The notes under the pieces were generated by a model, which did no database searches, had not been told where the DNA came from, and was given only the letters and a program-made list of their open reading frames with translations. Both the position numbers and the translations under genes were made by a program. Of a stretch of 64,000 nt of DNA, positions 42,732-51,582 are shown in pieces. The first letter of the stretch is position 1. Each line of letters starts with the position of its first letter. Source of the DNA: Streptomyces sp. NBC_00582 (GTDB lineage: Bacteria; Actinomycetota; Actinomycetes; Streptomycetales; Streptomycetaceae); the NCBI RefSeq assembly GCF_036345155.1, contig NZ_CP107772.1, positions 6,076,001 through 6,140,000 of the forward strand. Reading direction: 5' to 3'.

Positions 42732-43586
42732 ATGGCGCAGCAGCGGCTCGGCCGCATCCAGTGGGGGGCGCTCACCTTCGGCCCCGGTACGTCATACACC
42801 GTCACGGCGATCGAGGGTCTCGATGATCTGCCGGACATCAGGACCGAGGACATCGAGCGGCCCGGCCAGCACGGCGAGTACACCGGCCCCGACTACGTGG
42901 GCGCCCGGGTGATCCAGCTGAAGTTGGGGATCCGGGGCAGCAGCCCGGACAACCTGCGGGCGCTGACCCTCGCGGTGCGCACGGCGACGCAGCCGCAGGC
43001 CGAACCGGCCGCACTCCAGTTCCTCGATCAGGACACCCTCGTCTACGCGAAGGTCCGCAAGCGGTCGCTGCCGTACGACGCCGAGTACCTGTGGTCGATC
43101 GGGGACGCCGCGCTGGAGCTGTACTGCGCGGACCCGTACCTGTACGGGCTGACGGAGAAGACCGCGAGCACGACGGCGTACAGCCCGTCGTCCGGGCGCA
43201 CGTACCCGTGGACGCACCCGCGGACGTACGGCAGCGCGGGCACGGCCGGCCGCATCAGCGCGTACAACGGCGGCTCCTCGCCCGCGTACCCGGTGCTGCG
43301 CCTGGACGGTCCGGTGGCGTCGCCGTCGATCGAGCAGGTCACTACCGGCGGGACGCTCACGATCGACGCCACCCTCAACGTGGGGGAGTACCTGCTGATC
43401 GACACCCGGACCCGGGCGGTGCTGCTGATGGGCACCGGTCAGCGCCGCTCGTGGGTGCGGGGCGGCTCGGCGTGGCCGCTGCTCGCGCCCGGCTCCAACG
43501 AACTGGCCTACCGCGGCAGTGCCCTGCCGGGCGCGCCCGGCCAGACGTCCACCCTGACCGCTACCTGGCGCGACACCAGCCTGTAG
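42732..43586 (+). CDS. Distal tail protein
   Basis: 284 residues from ATG 42732. ALTFGPGTSYTVTAIEGLDD, DIERPGQHGEYTGPDYVGAR and VIQLKLGIRGSSPDNLRALT match the N-terminal ring part of Dit proteins of actinophages. The C-terminal half (LRLDGPVASPSIEQVTTGGT) is a beta sandwich. Forms the hub between tube and tip. Confidence 0.85.
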   Translation: MAQQRLGRIQWGALTFGPGTSYTVTAIEGLDDLPDIRTEDIERPGQHGEYTGPDYVGARVIQLKLGIRGSSPDNLRALTLAVRTATQPQAEPAALQFLDQDTLVYAKVRKRSLPYDAEYLWSIGDAALELYCADPYLYGLTEKTASTTAYSPSSGRTYPWTHPRTYGSAGTAGRISAYNGGSSPAYPVLRLDGPVASPSIEQVTTGGTLTIDATLNVGEYLLIDTRTRAVLLMGTGQRRSWVRGGSAWPLLAPGSNELAYRGSALPGAPGQTSTLTATWRDTSL

Positions 43587-43600
43587 AGAGGAGGCCCACG

Positions 43601-44755
43601 GTGGCCACGATCAACCCCCCGGCCTGGATGCAGGCGGGCAGCTACCCGGCCCGGAACGACCGGCTGTCGTCCAGCCTGTTCGGCACGTACCCCGGCTTCT
43701 CGGCCGACGAGGCATTCCCCCTGCGCACGCGCTCCGGGGTGAAGCCCAGCTACCAGAACCAGCAGCTCAAGGTGCGCGCGGCCGGTACCCCGAACATGAC
43801 CGTCATCGTGTCCGGCGGCATGGCGTACATCGACTCGCGGGACACCGGCGGCTCCGGCCTGTACGCTTGTGCCAACGACGCGGACGTCACCCTCACCGTG
43901 GCCGCTGCGGGCGGCGCAGGCCAGTACCGCAAGGACACGGTCGTCGCCTCGGTGTACGACGCCGAGTACGCAGGCGCCCTGTCTCAGTGGTCCCTGGAGG
44001 TGATCCAGGGGCCGTACGCGGCGAGCGCCGGCGCGACGGTGCGGGGCACGCTGCCGACGAACTGTGTCCCGCTGGCGGACCTTGCGATCGCCCCTTCGCA
44101 GACGTCCGTGACGAACAGCAACATCACCGACGTGCGGGTGTACACGGTGGCCGAGGGCGGCATCGTGCCCATCACCGCAAGCACGGACATGGCGCGCCCG
44201 GCGCCCGGTCAGGTGAGGTACCGGACGGACACCGACACGTTCGTCTACGGCAAGGCCGACGGCACCACGGCCGCGCTGCTCGACTCCTCCGGGCAGGGCA
44301 TCGGCAGCCAGATGTACAAGGACAAGAACGGCGTGGACGGCACCCGCCAGTCCAACACCCTCGCCCTCGACGCAGACTTGCAGTTCTCCCTCGCGGCAAA
44401 CGCGAAGTACACCGTCGAGGGGATGCTGTACTGGTCCACCACAGACGCCACCAACTCGGACTTCACGGTCGACTTCCAGATCCCGTCCGGGGCGGTCGGC
44501 CGGTGGATCGGGCACGCACAACCCACCAGCGCCACCAGCTCCGAGGGCATCGTCCGGACCATGACGTCCGCCGTCGACGCAGGCCGGGACTACGGGGCCA
44601 CCACCGACACCGCGAACCCCCTCGGCATGGCGCTGACGGCCGTCATCAGCACGACGTCGGCTGGCACGTACGGCCTGCTGTGGGCGCGCACCGGCGGCTC
44701 GGGCATCGTCACCCTGTACGGCTGGTCGTGGATGGCCCTGACGAGGCGCGCATGA
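43601..44755 (+). CDS. Minor tail protein, possible receptor-binding region
   Basis: 384 residues from GTG 43601 (GAGAGGAGG upstream). The first 200 residues (MATINPPAWMQAGSYPARND, GMAYIDSRDTGGSGLYACAN, DTVVASVYDAEYAGALSQWS) resemble a common tail-tip protein with a beta-rich core. The C-terminal 160 residues (YTVEGMLYWSTTDATNSDFT, VDFQIPSGAVGRWIGHAQPT) form a jelly-roll-like domain that may bind the host surface. The pairing with Dit is normal. Confidence 0.8.
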   Translation: MATINPPAWMQAGSYPARNDRLSSSLFGTYPGFSADEAFPLRTRSGVKPSYQNQQLKVRAAGTPNMTVIVSGGMAYIDSRDTGGSGLYACANDADVTLTVAAAGGAGQYRKDTVVASVYDAEYAGALSQWSLEVIQGPYAASAGATVRGTLPTNCVPLADLAIAPSQTSVTNSNITDVRVYTVAEGGIVPITASTDMARPAPGQVRYRTDTDTFVYGKADGTTAALLDSSGQGIGSQMYKDKNGVDGTRQSNTLALDADLQFSLAANAKYTVEGMLYWSTTDATNSDFTVDFQIPSGAVGRWIGHAQPTSATSSEGIVRTMTSAVDAGRDYGATTDTANPLGMALTAVISTTSAGTYGLLWARTGGSGIVTLYGWSWMALTRRA

Positions 44756-45912
44756 CCAGCCACGACTACAGCTATCTGTTCTGCGACCTGCGTACGGACA
44801 CGCTGATCGCAGAGCTGCCGATGTCCGGGGTGTCCTACGGCTACACCCTGAACGGCATCGGCACCCTCAGCGCGACGATCCCGTACGCGGACGAGATCCT
44901 GCCGCTGGACCCGGAGACCGCATCCACCCCGGCCCGCACGTCGCTGTACGTACAGCGGGACGGGAAAATCGTGTGGGGCGGGATCGTGTGGACCCGCGAC
45001 ACCGTGGCCGGCGGGAAGTCCATCCAGGCCGCCGAGTTCCTGTCGTACTTCCAGCACCGGTACGTCAAGACCACGCTGTCGACCGACACCAGCCTGCTTA
45101 CGAACACCGCCTACGTCGGATCCACGGCGGGCGGGCAGCGGCTATACACCGATCAGAAGTACATCTTCTGGTCGCTGCTCAGGTACGCGGCGATGCAGCC
45201 GGGCGGGGACATCGGCCTCGACATCAACGCGCTGACCGCGCCCGCGCACGGCATCACCCGCGAGGCCACGTATTTCGGGTTCGAGCGGCCCGAGATCTAC
45301 AAGGCCATCACCGAACTGGCGGGCGCCGACGATGGGTTCGACTTCGGCATCGACGTGGGATGGTCGCAGGTCACGTCCAACACGGTGCCCACCCGCTACC
45401 GCAAGGCGCGCGCCTGGTTCCCGCGGCGCGGCCGCTCGGCCGCAGACTCCGGGCTCGTCTTCAGCAAGGGCGGCGGCGCAGGCTCGATCCTCTCCTACGA
45501 CTGGCCCGAGGACGGCACCTCGATGGTGACGGAGATGTCGGGGCTCGGCGCCGGCACGGGCGAGGCCCGCATCGTGAAGACGTCGGCCGCGCAGGATCTC
45601 CTTGATTCGGGGTGGCCGCTCCTCGAAGGCGTGGCCTCGTACGACGGAGTGATCGACGAGGCGCAGGTGCAGGGCCTGACGAACGCGGACCTCACCACGC
45701 TGTCGCAGGCGCAGGTGCAGCCCACGTTCGAGGTGTCCGCCGAGGCGGATCCGCCGTTCGGTTCGTACGAGGTGGGCGACGAGGCGCTGTTCGTCATCGA
45801 CCCGGACCGGCTGTCGCCGTATGGGCGTGAGGCGGTGCTGCGGATCGTCGGCATCCAGAACACCGCGTCGAACGGGCCCGAGCGCGTCAAGCTGACCTGC
45901 GTGGGGGCCTGA
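44752..45912 (+). CDS. Tail tip protein, Tal-like
   Basis: 386 residues from ATG 44752 (ATGA overlap). SYGYTLNGIGTLSATIPYAD, GGIVWTRDTVAGGKSIQAAE and RSLLRYAAMQPGG-like segments match tail-associated hub proteins of Streptomyces phages (phage minor tail family). Lacks a long lytic extension. Probably the tail hub below Dit. Confidence 0.82.
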   Translation: MTSHDYSYLFCDLRTDTLIAELPMSGVSYGYTLNGIGTLSATIPYADEILPLDPETASTPARTSLYVQRDGKIVWGGIVWTRDTVAGGKSIQAAEFLSYFQHRYVKTTLSTDTSLLTNTAYVGSTAGGQRLYTDQKYIFWSLLRYAAMQPGGDIGLDINALTAPAHGITREATYFGFERPEIYKAITELAGADDGFDFGIDVGWSQVTSNTVPTRYRKARAWFPRRGRSAADSGLVFSKGGGAGSILSYDWPEDGTSMVTEMSGLGAGTGEARIVKTSAAQDLLDSGWPLLEGVASYDGVIDEAQVQGLTNADLTTLSQAQVQPTFEVSAEADPPFGSYEVGDEALFVIDPDRLSPYGREAVLRIVGIQNTASNGPERVKLTCVGA

Positions 45913-45913
45913 G

Positions 45914-46396
45914 ATGCCGAAGGTGCAGACGACCCCGAACATCCTCCAGCGGCTCGCCGCCCTGGAGAAGCAGGTCGCGGACCTGCGGCGCGCGGGCTGG
46001 GAGCGCGACGAGCTGCCGTTCTTCGCGACCTCGTACAACAACCTCGCCTTCGAGGACGAGACGACGTTCATCACCCTGTGGGAGACGGTGCTTTCGCCGC
46101 GCACCGCGACGCTCGCCCTCGGCATGGTCCTGATCGGCGACGTTGTCTCGAGCACGAACACGGGCGGGGAGTGGCAGGTCGTCTTCAACGACACCACGGT
46201 CGCCGCCAGCGGGACGGTCCCCGCCACGTTCTCCTTCACGTTCCCCGCCCTCGCGCTGGACCTCACCCCGTACCGGGGCGACGCGCAGCTGAAGGTGCAG
46301 ATCCAGGTCCGCCGTACGAGCGGCGCCACCTCCGGCGGCAAGTTCTCCGGCGGCGGCTCGATCGGTGGGTCCCCTACGTACGCACGACTCCTGTGA
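45914..46396 (+). CDS. Minor tail protein
   Basis: 160 residues from ATG 45914. An N-terminal coiled coil (NILQRLAALEKQVADLRRAG) precedes a beta-rich domain (GEWQVVFNDTTVAASGTVPA). Trimeric fibre-like arrangement is likely. Followed by another minor tail gene. Confidence 0.72.
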   Translation: MPKVQTTPNILQRLAALEKQVADLRRAGWERDELPFFATSYNNLAFEDETTFITLWETVLSPRTATLALGMVLIGDVVSSTNTGGEWQVVFNDTTVAASGTVPATFSFTFPALALDLTPYRGDAQLKVQIQVRRTSGATSGGKFSGGGSIGGSPTYARLL

Positions 46397-46407
46397 AAGG
46401 CCAGCCC

Positions 46408-46914
46408 ATGACCGAGCCCTGTTGGGTCCCGCAACTGCCCGTCAGCACCCGCGACGTGGTCCCCTCCACACTGCGCGTCGACCTGCCGACGGACACGTAC
46501 GGGGAGCTGATGCGCGTCGTGGTCCCGGCGGCTGCGGGGGACCGGCTGGACATCACCGCAATGGCCCGGGTGACCAACGACTGCGGATACACCGTCGGCG
46601 TCGGCTGGCACCTGTGGTGGTACGACTGCGACCCCGAGCCTGACGCGAACGGCGTCGTGCCGAAGACCGCGGACCGGCCGCGAACGAAGATCTCCCCGTC
46701 CATGGGCGACAACGTGCCGGCGTCCCGGCACCACCTGCCCCTGCACATCTCCTCGCTGTACACCGTCCCGGACGACTGGCCCGACGGGCACCGCATGGTG
46801 GTCCTGCTACGGGCGGACGCGCACTCCACGGCCTGGCAGGCGGGCGACACCCTCACCGTCGACAAGACGTACGCCGAGCTGATCGTGCGTCGCTGGGCCA
46901 AGACCCTCCCCTGA
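46408..46914 (+). CDS. Hypothetical tail-region protein
   Basis: 168 residues from ATG 46408. Beta-rich: VDLPTDTYGELMRVVVPAAA, VTNDCGYTVGVGWHLWWYDC, PLHISSLYTVPDDWPDGHRM. Between tail tip and endolysin; may be part of the tip or a receptor-binding accessory. Confidence 0.66.
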   Translation: MTEPCWVPQLPVSTRDVVPSTLRVDLPTDTYGELMRVVVPAAAGDRLDITAMARVTNDCGYTVGVGWHLWWYDCDPEPDANGVVPKTADRPRTKISPSMGDNVPASRHHLPLHISSLYTVPDDWPDGHRMVVLLRADAHSTAWQAGDTLTVDKTYAELIVRRWAKTLP

Positions 46915-46929
46915 AAGGACACCTCACCC

Positions 46930-47703
46930 ATGGCTGCACCGCTCACCCCGGACAGACTGATCGCGATACTCAAGGCCGAGGGCGTGAAGGTCTCCGAGTA
47001 CCCCGGCTGGCGCACACGCGAGCGCGACGACGAGACCGGCAAGACCTTCGGCCCCGTCCACATGATCCTCAACCACCACACCGGCGGCCGTGACGCCCTC
47101 GACACCGTGGCGAAGAACGGCGTCGCCGGGCTGCCGGGACCGCTCGCGCAGATCTACCTCGCCCGCACCGGCGTCGCCTGGCTGTGCAGCAAGGGACGCG
47201 CCAACCACGCCGGCCTGATGGCGGTGAACGCGTACACCTCGTTCCTCAACGAGGCGTCCACGCACCCGGCCCCGTCGAAGGCCTCGGGCACGATCGACGG
47301 CAACGACGTCGCGTACGGCATCGAGACGGAGAACCGGGGCGACGGCAAGGACGTGTACCCGCGCGAGCAGTACGACGCGTGGGTGCGGATCAACGCCGCG
47401 TTCTGCCGCGAGTACGACTGGTCGGCCGAGTCGTGCGGCTGCCACAAGGAAACGTCCATCGAGGGCAAGCCCGACCCGCTCGGCCCCGTCGAGGGATACG
47501 GCACCCGGGGGCAGTTCGCCTTCACCCCGAACCAGTTCCGCAAGGACGTGGCCGAGCGGCTGAAGCACCCGGCTTCCTGGTCCCCGCCGACCACCACCAC
47601 GCCCACGCCGACCCCGACGCCCACCGTCGAGCAGCGGGTGGCCGCGCTGGAGAAGACCGTCGCCGACCAGGGCAAGCGGCTCGCTGCCCTCGAACCGAAG
47701 TGA
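46930..47703 (+). CDS. Endolysin, N-acetylmuramoyl-L-alanine amidase
   Basis: 257 residues from ATG 46930. An Amidase_2/PGRP fold: MILNHHTGGRD (zinc His 49 or 50), GRANHAG (H93), then GIETENRG and CGCHKETS (H172). These are the zinc ligands and catalytic residues. A Thr/Pro linker (about 218-232) leads to a C-terminal coiled coil (EQRVAALEKTVADQGKRLAA). No recognised cell-wall-binding repeat is seen. Cuts host peptidoglycan at lysis. Confidence 0.93.
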   Translation: MAAPLTPDRLIAILKAEGVKVSEYPGWRTRERDDETGKTFGPVHMILNHHTGGRDALDTVAKNGVAGLPGPLAQIYLARTGVAWLCSKGRANHAGLMAVNAYTSFLNEASTHPAPSKASGTIDGNDVAYGIETENRGDGKDVYPREQYDAWVRINAAFCREYDWSAESCGCHKETSIEGKPDPLGPVEGYGTRGQFAFTPNQFRKDVAERLKHPASWSPPTTTTPTPTPTPTVEQRVAALEKTVADQGKRLAALEPK

Positions 47704-47710
47704 GGAACCC

Positions 47711-47944
47711 ATGGCTGCACCCGTAGAGAAGAAGGTCACCGCCGCGACAGCGGGAACGTACGTCGCCAGCACGGCGCTCCTCGCCGGGCTGGAGGCCGTC
47801 CAGGACCACAACGAGCTGGTGGGCTGGATGCCGTCTGCACTGGCGCCGTTTGTGCTGGCGCTCGTGCCGGCCGCAATCAGCTTCGTGTCCGGCTGGGCCG
47901 CGCGGCATACCCCGCGGTTCCCCGGCTCGGCGTCGGGCGTCTGA
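47711..47944 (+). CDS. Holin-like membrane protein
   Basis: 77 residues from ATG 47711, eight bases after the endolysin stop. Two hydrophobic segments (AGTYVASTALLAGLEAV and LAPFVLALVPAAISFVSGWA) with a charged N-terminus fit class II-like actinophage holins. Position directly after the lysin supports the call. Stop shares a base with the next gene. Confidence 0.8.
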   Translation: MAAPVEKKVTAATAGTYVASTALLAGLEAVQDHNELVGWMPSALAPFVLALVPAAISFVSGWAARHTPRFPGSASGV

Positions 47945-48375
47945 TGCGCGCGGCGGTCCGGCGGCTCACGCTACGTCTGGGCCGCCGCGGTGCGCTCCTC
48001 ACCCTGAAGGGCACGATCGCCGTCCTCTACGGGTACGGGCAGATCATCTCCCCCTTGAATGACCGGCGTGGGCTATGCCTGCTGCTCAAGGCGTGGCCGC
48101 TCACCGTCTGGGCCGGGCTGTGGATCACGGCCGGAGCCGTCGCCCTCGTCTGCGCCTGGCTGCCCCCGCGCCGGGACTGGCCCGGATTCCTCGCCGTATG
48201 GGGGATCACCGCCCCCTGGTCCATGGCCTACCTCGTGGCGTGGTGGCCACTCGACGAGTACCCGCGGGGCTGGGTCCCCGCAGCAATCTTCGGCGCGTTC
48301 GGCGCTGTCTGCCTGGTGGCGATCGGCTGGGAAGAGGCGCCGCGTGCACGATCGGAGTCCCGGAGTGAGAGCTGA
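47944..48375 (+). CDS. Membrane protein of the lysis module
   Basis: 143 residues from ATG 47944. Three to four hydrophobic helices (LTVWAGLWITAGAVALVCAW, FLAVWGITAPWSMAYLVAWW, AAIFGAFGAVCLVAIGW) after a basic start. Second holin, antiholin or lysis accessory is possible. Confidence 0.7.
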   Translation: MRAAVRRLTLRLGRRGALLTLKGTIAVLYGYGQIISPLNDRRGLCLLLKAWPLTVWAGLWITAGAVALVCAWLPPRRDWPGFLAVWGITAPWSMAYLVAWWPLDEYPRGWVPAAIFGAFGAVCLVAIGWEEAPRARSESRSES

Positions 48376-48376
48376 G

Positions 48377-48733
48377 ATGCTGACGGCGCTGAGCGCGCTG
48401 GCGGTCGCCACGGTCACCGCGGCCGGGGCCGTCGCTACGGCCGTCGTCGGGCGTCGTCAGCCCCGTGGACAGCGTCGACGCGACGACTTCACCGCCGTGA
48501 CCGCGCGTCTCGACAAGGACATAGAGCGGCTGGAGAAGCGACTCGGCGAGCAGGAGACGAAGGCCGCCGAGGCTCAGCAGCGGATCACCGCCCAGGACTT
48601 CACGATCCGGTACCTCGTCGGCTGGGTCCGGTCCCTCGTCGCGTACACCCGCTCGGCGCAGCTGGAGCCCCCGCCCCCTCCTCAGCCGGTGCCGGCCGAG
48701 GTGCAGCCCTACCTTCACGACGTCGGCCTCTGA
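48377..48733 (+). CDS. Membrane-anchored coiled-coil protein
   Basis: 118 residues from ATG 48377 (GTG 48365 is an alternative). An N-terminal helix ([20 protein letters not shown]) is followed by a coiled coil ([20 protein letters not shown]) and a Pro-rich end. Similar proteins accompany lysis genes in Streptomyces phages. May be a spanin-like or holin partner, unproven. Confidence 0.66.
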   Translation: MLTALSALAVATVTAAGAVATAVVGRRQPRGQRRRDDFTAVTARLDKDIERLEKRLGEQETKAAEAQQRITAQDFTIRYLVGWVRSLVAYTRSAQLEPPPPPQPVPAEVQPYLHDVGL

Positions 48734-48744
48734 GGAGTACCGCC

Positions 48745-50346
48745 ATGCCGTTCCCTGCCGGGGTGCAGACCGTCACCCTCACCGGACACCAGACTCTCGC
48801 CGATGGCAACGGGCGCCCGCTGCCGGTGCGGATCCGCCCCGTCCCGACGCGCGTCGTCGGCGCGGAGTGGGACGTCGTCGTCGAGCGGGACCCCGTCGTC
48901 GTCAAGCCTGACGCCGCTGGTCAGTGGGAGGTGACGCTCGTCGCGACTGACGCGGCGGGGTTCACGCCGACGGGGTGGACGTACCGCGTCGAGACGGGCG
49001 GCGACGCCCTGTTCGTGTCCCTGCCGCACACGCTCGGCGAGGTCGACATCTCCGACCTCACCCCGGCGGGGGAGGACAACGGGGAGTACGTCCTCGTGCA
49101 GGGGCCGCCCGGCCCGACGGGGCCGCAGGGTCTGGCCGGTCCCACCGGGGCGACGGGCGCGACTGGTCCGGCGGGTGCGCAGGGCGTGCAGGGGCCGGCC
49201 GGGGCGACCGGCGCCACAGGCGCCACAGGCGCGACGGGACCGACGGGACCGGCCGGACCGCAGGGAGACCCGGGCCCGAAGGGGGACACGGGCGACACCG
49301 GTGCGACGGGTCCGCAGCCGCCGCTCGGCGCGGCCGGGGCTGGTCCCACCATCGCGCTGAAGTCCGACGACCCGACCACCACGAACGCGCGGACACCGAC
49401 CGCGCACGCCAGCTCCCACGCGAGCGGAGGCAGCGACCCGATCAGCCCGGCCTCGATCGGCGCCTACAGCGCAGCCAACGGCGACACGCTGAACACCTAC
49501 GTCACCGACCTCCAGAACCGCGTGGGCGGCGAGTTCGGATTGGAGAACCGGGCCACAGCGTTGGAGAACTCCCGGCTCCAGAAGACGCTCAACCTGTCGG
49601 ATCTCACCAGCGCGTCCACGGCCCGCACGAACCTCGGGCTCGGCGGGGCAGCCACGCTGAGCGTCGGCACCAGCTCGGGCACCGTGGCGGCGGGCAACGA
49701 CTCGCGGTTCACCGACGCCCGCACGCCGACCGCGCACGCGGCCAGCCACGCCGCAGGCGGATCGGACCCGGTCACCCCGGCCGCCATCGGCGCGCTGAGC
49801 CTCGCCTCGTACGGCAACGTGTGGGTGCCCAGCGACCACGGGCTGACGGCGTGGACGTTCGACCCCGCATCGTGCGGCTCGTCCGGCACCACACTCAGCA
49901 CCGGCTTCATCTACCTGCTGGAGCTGGTCCTGAGGCAGGCCGCCACGATCAACCGGGTGCACGCCGTCATCGGCACGGCGGGCTCGGGGCTGACCAGCAA
50001 CCAGTGCCTTGCCGGACTGTACGACTCCAGCGGCAACCGCGTGGGTGTGAGCGCCGACCAGTCCTCGGCGTGGACCAGCGTTGGCGCCAAGTCGATCAGC
50101 CTGACCGCGCCGTACGCGGCGGCGGCCGGCCGGTACTACGTGGCGCTGCTCGTCAACGGGACGACCTCGCCGAACTTCAGCTGCGGGTCGACGCACGGCA
50201 ACACCTTCACCCCGGGCAACGCCAACCTGAGCGCGTCCAGCTACCGCTTCTGCCGTTCGGCCAGCGGGCAGACGTCCTTGCCCAGCACGATCACGCTCAG
50301 CGGGTACACCCCGGACGCCAACAACGTGTGGGCAGCGGCAAGCTGA
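48745..50346 (+). CDS. Collagen-like tail fibre or baseplate fibre
   Basis: 533 residues from ATG 48745. Residues 1-115 form a beta domain ([20 protein letters not shown]). Residues 120-190 are collagen-like Gly-X-Y repeats ([20 protein letters not shown]). Then repeated segments with [20 protein letters not shown] and a related copy at residues 325-350, the [19 protein letters not shown] fibre motif, and a C-terminal beta domain. The layout suits a trimeric receptor-binding fibre. It lies after the lysis genes, at the end of the late operon. Confidence 0.88.
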   Translation: MPFPAGVQTVTLTGHQTLADGNGRPLPVRIRPVPTRVVGAEWDVVVERDPVVVKPDAAGQWEVTLVATDAAGFTPTGWTYRVETGGDALFVSLPHTLGEVDISDLTPAGEDNGEYVLVQGPPGPTGPQGLAGPTGATGATGPAGAQGVQGPAGATGATGATGATGPTGPAGPQGDPGPKGDTGDTGATGPQPPLGAAGAGPTIALKSDDPTTTNARTPTAHASSHASGGSDPISPASIGAYSAANGDTLNTYVTDLQNRVGGEFGLENRATALENSRLQKTLNLSDLTSASTARTNLGLGGAATLSVGTSSGTVAAGNDSRFTDARTPTAHAASHAAGGSDPVTPAAIGALSLASYGNVWVPSDHGLTAWTFDPASCGSSGTTLSTGFIYLLELVLRQAATINRVHAVIGTAGSGLTSNQCLAGLYDSSGNRVGVSADQSSAWTSVGAKSISLTAPYAAAAGRYYVALLVNGTTSPNFSCGSTHGNTFTPGNANLSASSYRFCRSASGQTSLPSTITLSGYTPDANNVWAAAS

Positions 50347-51102
50347 TCAGTCGTCGAGGTCGATGGCGAAATCAACGATCGTGGTGTCGCCGCGGCGCAC
50401 GATGGGGTGGGCGACCTCGACGATCCGGCCGGTGTCCGCAATGTGCCGGCGCGTGTAGCGGAGCACGGGGATCCCGGCCCCGATCCGCAGGGTGGCCGCC
50501 TCCACCTCGGTGGGCATCGCCGCGGTGAAGGACTCGGTCACCCGCGTCACGCGGATGCCGAGGCTGCCGAGCTGCGCCCTCGTGCCGCCCGGCCACGGCT
50601 CGTTGATGGGGTCGGCTACCGGCGTACCGGCGACGTCGGACCAGCGGACGTAGCTTGTCGACATCTGGGTGGGCTGGTCGTTGTCGTAGAACACGAAGTG
50701 CCGCGCGAGCAGGCGCTCGCCGGGCTCGCACTCGAAGAGCGCGGCCAACTCGGCATCGGCCTGGACCTTCTCGAACCGCTTGTCCAGCCGGTACTCCGAC
50801 CAGCCGATGCCCTGGTCCCGGGTGTACGGCGTGGCGCGGGCGCCCCCGGTGTTGCGGTACCGGTCGGCCGCCATCCGGTGGACCGGAGGCCGCGGGCGCA
50901 CACGGGTGCCAGCGCGGGCCCTGGTCTCGATCAGCCCCTCGTTCCGCAGCAGCCCGAGGGCGTTGCGGATCGTCGTCTCCGACACGCGGTACGCCGAGCA
51001 CAGCTCGGGCAGCGTGGGGATCTGGTCACCGGGCCCGTACTCGCCGGATGCGATGCGGCGTCGCAGGTCGGCCGCGATCCGTAGGTACTCGGGCTGTGCC
51101 AC
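50347..51102 (-). CDS. GntR-family regulator (HutC/UTRA type)
   Basis: 251 residues from GTG 51102, chosen for GGGAG upstream; an ATG at 51228 would run through the operator repeats. Residues 5-70 form a GntR winged helix (RRIASGEYGPGDQIPTLPEL, SAYRVSETTIRNALGLLRNE). The C-terminal half is UTRA-like (LLARHFVFYDNDQPTQMSTS, SYVRWSDVAGTPV). Related KorSA-type repressors control conjugative elements in Streptomyces. Three CTGAGTACA repeats lie upstream, so it probably regulates itself and the divergent gene at 51247. Confidence 0.88.
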   Translation of the reverse strand: MAQPEYLRIAADLRRRIASGEYGPGDQIPTLPELCSAYRVSETTIRNALGLLRNEGLIETRARAGTRVRPRPPVHRMAADRYRNTGGARATPYTRDQGIGWSEYRLDKRFEKVQADAELAALFECEPGERLLARHFVFYDNDQPTQMSTSYVRWSDVAGTPVADPINEPWPGGTRAQLGSLGIRVTRVTESFTAAMPTEVEAATLRIGAGIPVLRYTRRHIADTGRIVEVAHPIVRRGDTTIVDFAIDLDD

Positions 51103-51135
51103 GGCGATGCTCCCACCGTCGATGATCGAGTCAAT

Positions 51136-51223
51136 CTGAGTACACATACTCTCCCCCGCTGCTTGACCTGCGCCAATCCCGCCGACATTCTGAGTACAGA
51201 TAAGCAGTACCTGAGTACAGATA
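51136..51223. promoter_or_regulatory. GntR operator repeats
   Basis: CTGAGTACASATA occurs at 51136-51148, 51190-51202 and 51211-51223. The last two are exactly 21 bp apart, on the same face of the helix. They lie between the divergent GntR gene and the gene at 51247. Confidence 0.78.
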
Positions 51224-51246
51224 GCCACCGGTCGTGGGGGACATTC

Positions 51247-51582
51247 ATGTCCGAATCAGGCAGAACGTATCGACGCCCCTTCAAGGGACTCCCCATCGAG
51301 GCGTCCGAGGTGCGCGCCTGGACCCGCCTCCGGACCAAGCATCCCGACGCTCCAGCCGTGGCCAACGAGCTGTTCACCGCAGTCCTGGACTCGGGCGCCG
51401 ACCACGTCGAGGTGGAGCTGTCCACCGCAGGCAGCCGACTGAGGGTCACCGCCACCGGCCCCCACCCCCTGTCCTTACGCCACAGCCACGGGCCCGGCTG
51501 GCGCATCGTCGAAGGTCTCTCCCGCTCCACCGGGGTGACGACCGATGAGCACGGCCTATGGGCACAGCTGGAGGAGCAGTGA
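51247..51582 (+). CDS. HATPase-like small protein
   Basis: 111 residues from ATG 51247. The layout (APAVANELFTAVLDSGADHV, then STAGSRLRVTATGPHP, HSHGPGWRIVEGLSRSTGVT and GLWAQLEE) follows small Streptomyces HATPase regulators, but the usual TELVTNA N box is degenerate. Activity is uncertain. Divergent from the GntR gene and followed by an overlapping small gene. Confidence 0.7.
   Translation: MSESGRTYRRPFKGLPIEASEVRAWTRLRTKHPDAPAVANELFTAVLDSGADHVEVELSTAGSRLRVTATGPHPLSLRHSHGPGWRIVEGLSRSTGVTTDEHGLWAQLEEQ

Noticed and set aside
38987..42883. 1298-aa open frame on the minus strand
   Set aside because: It mirrors the tape measure gene. Composition is Gly/Arg/Asp/His-rich shadow with no domains, while the plus strand has a clear tape measure with ribosome site.
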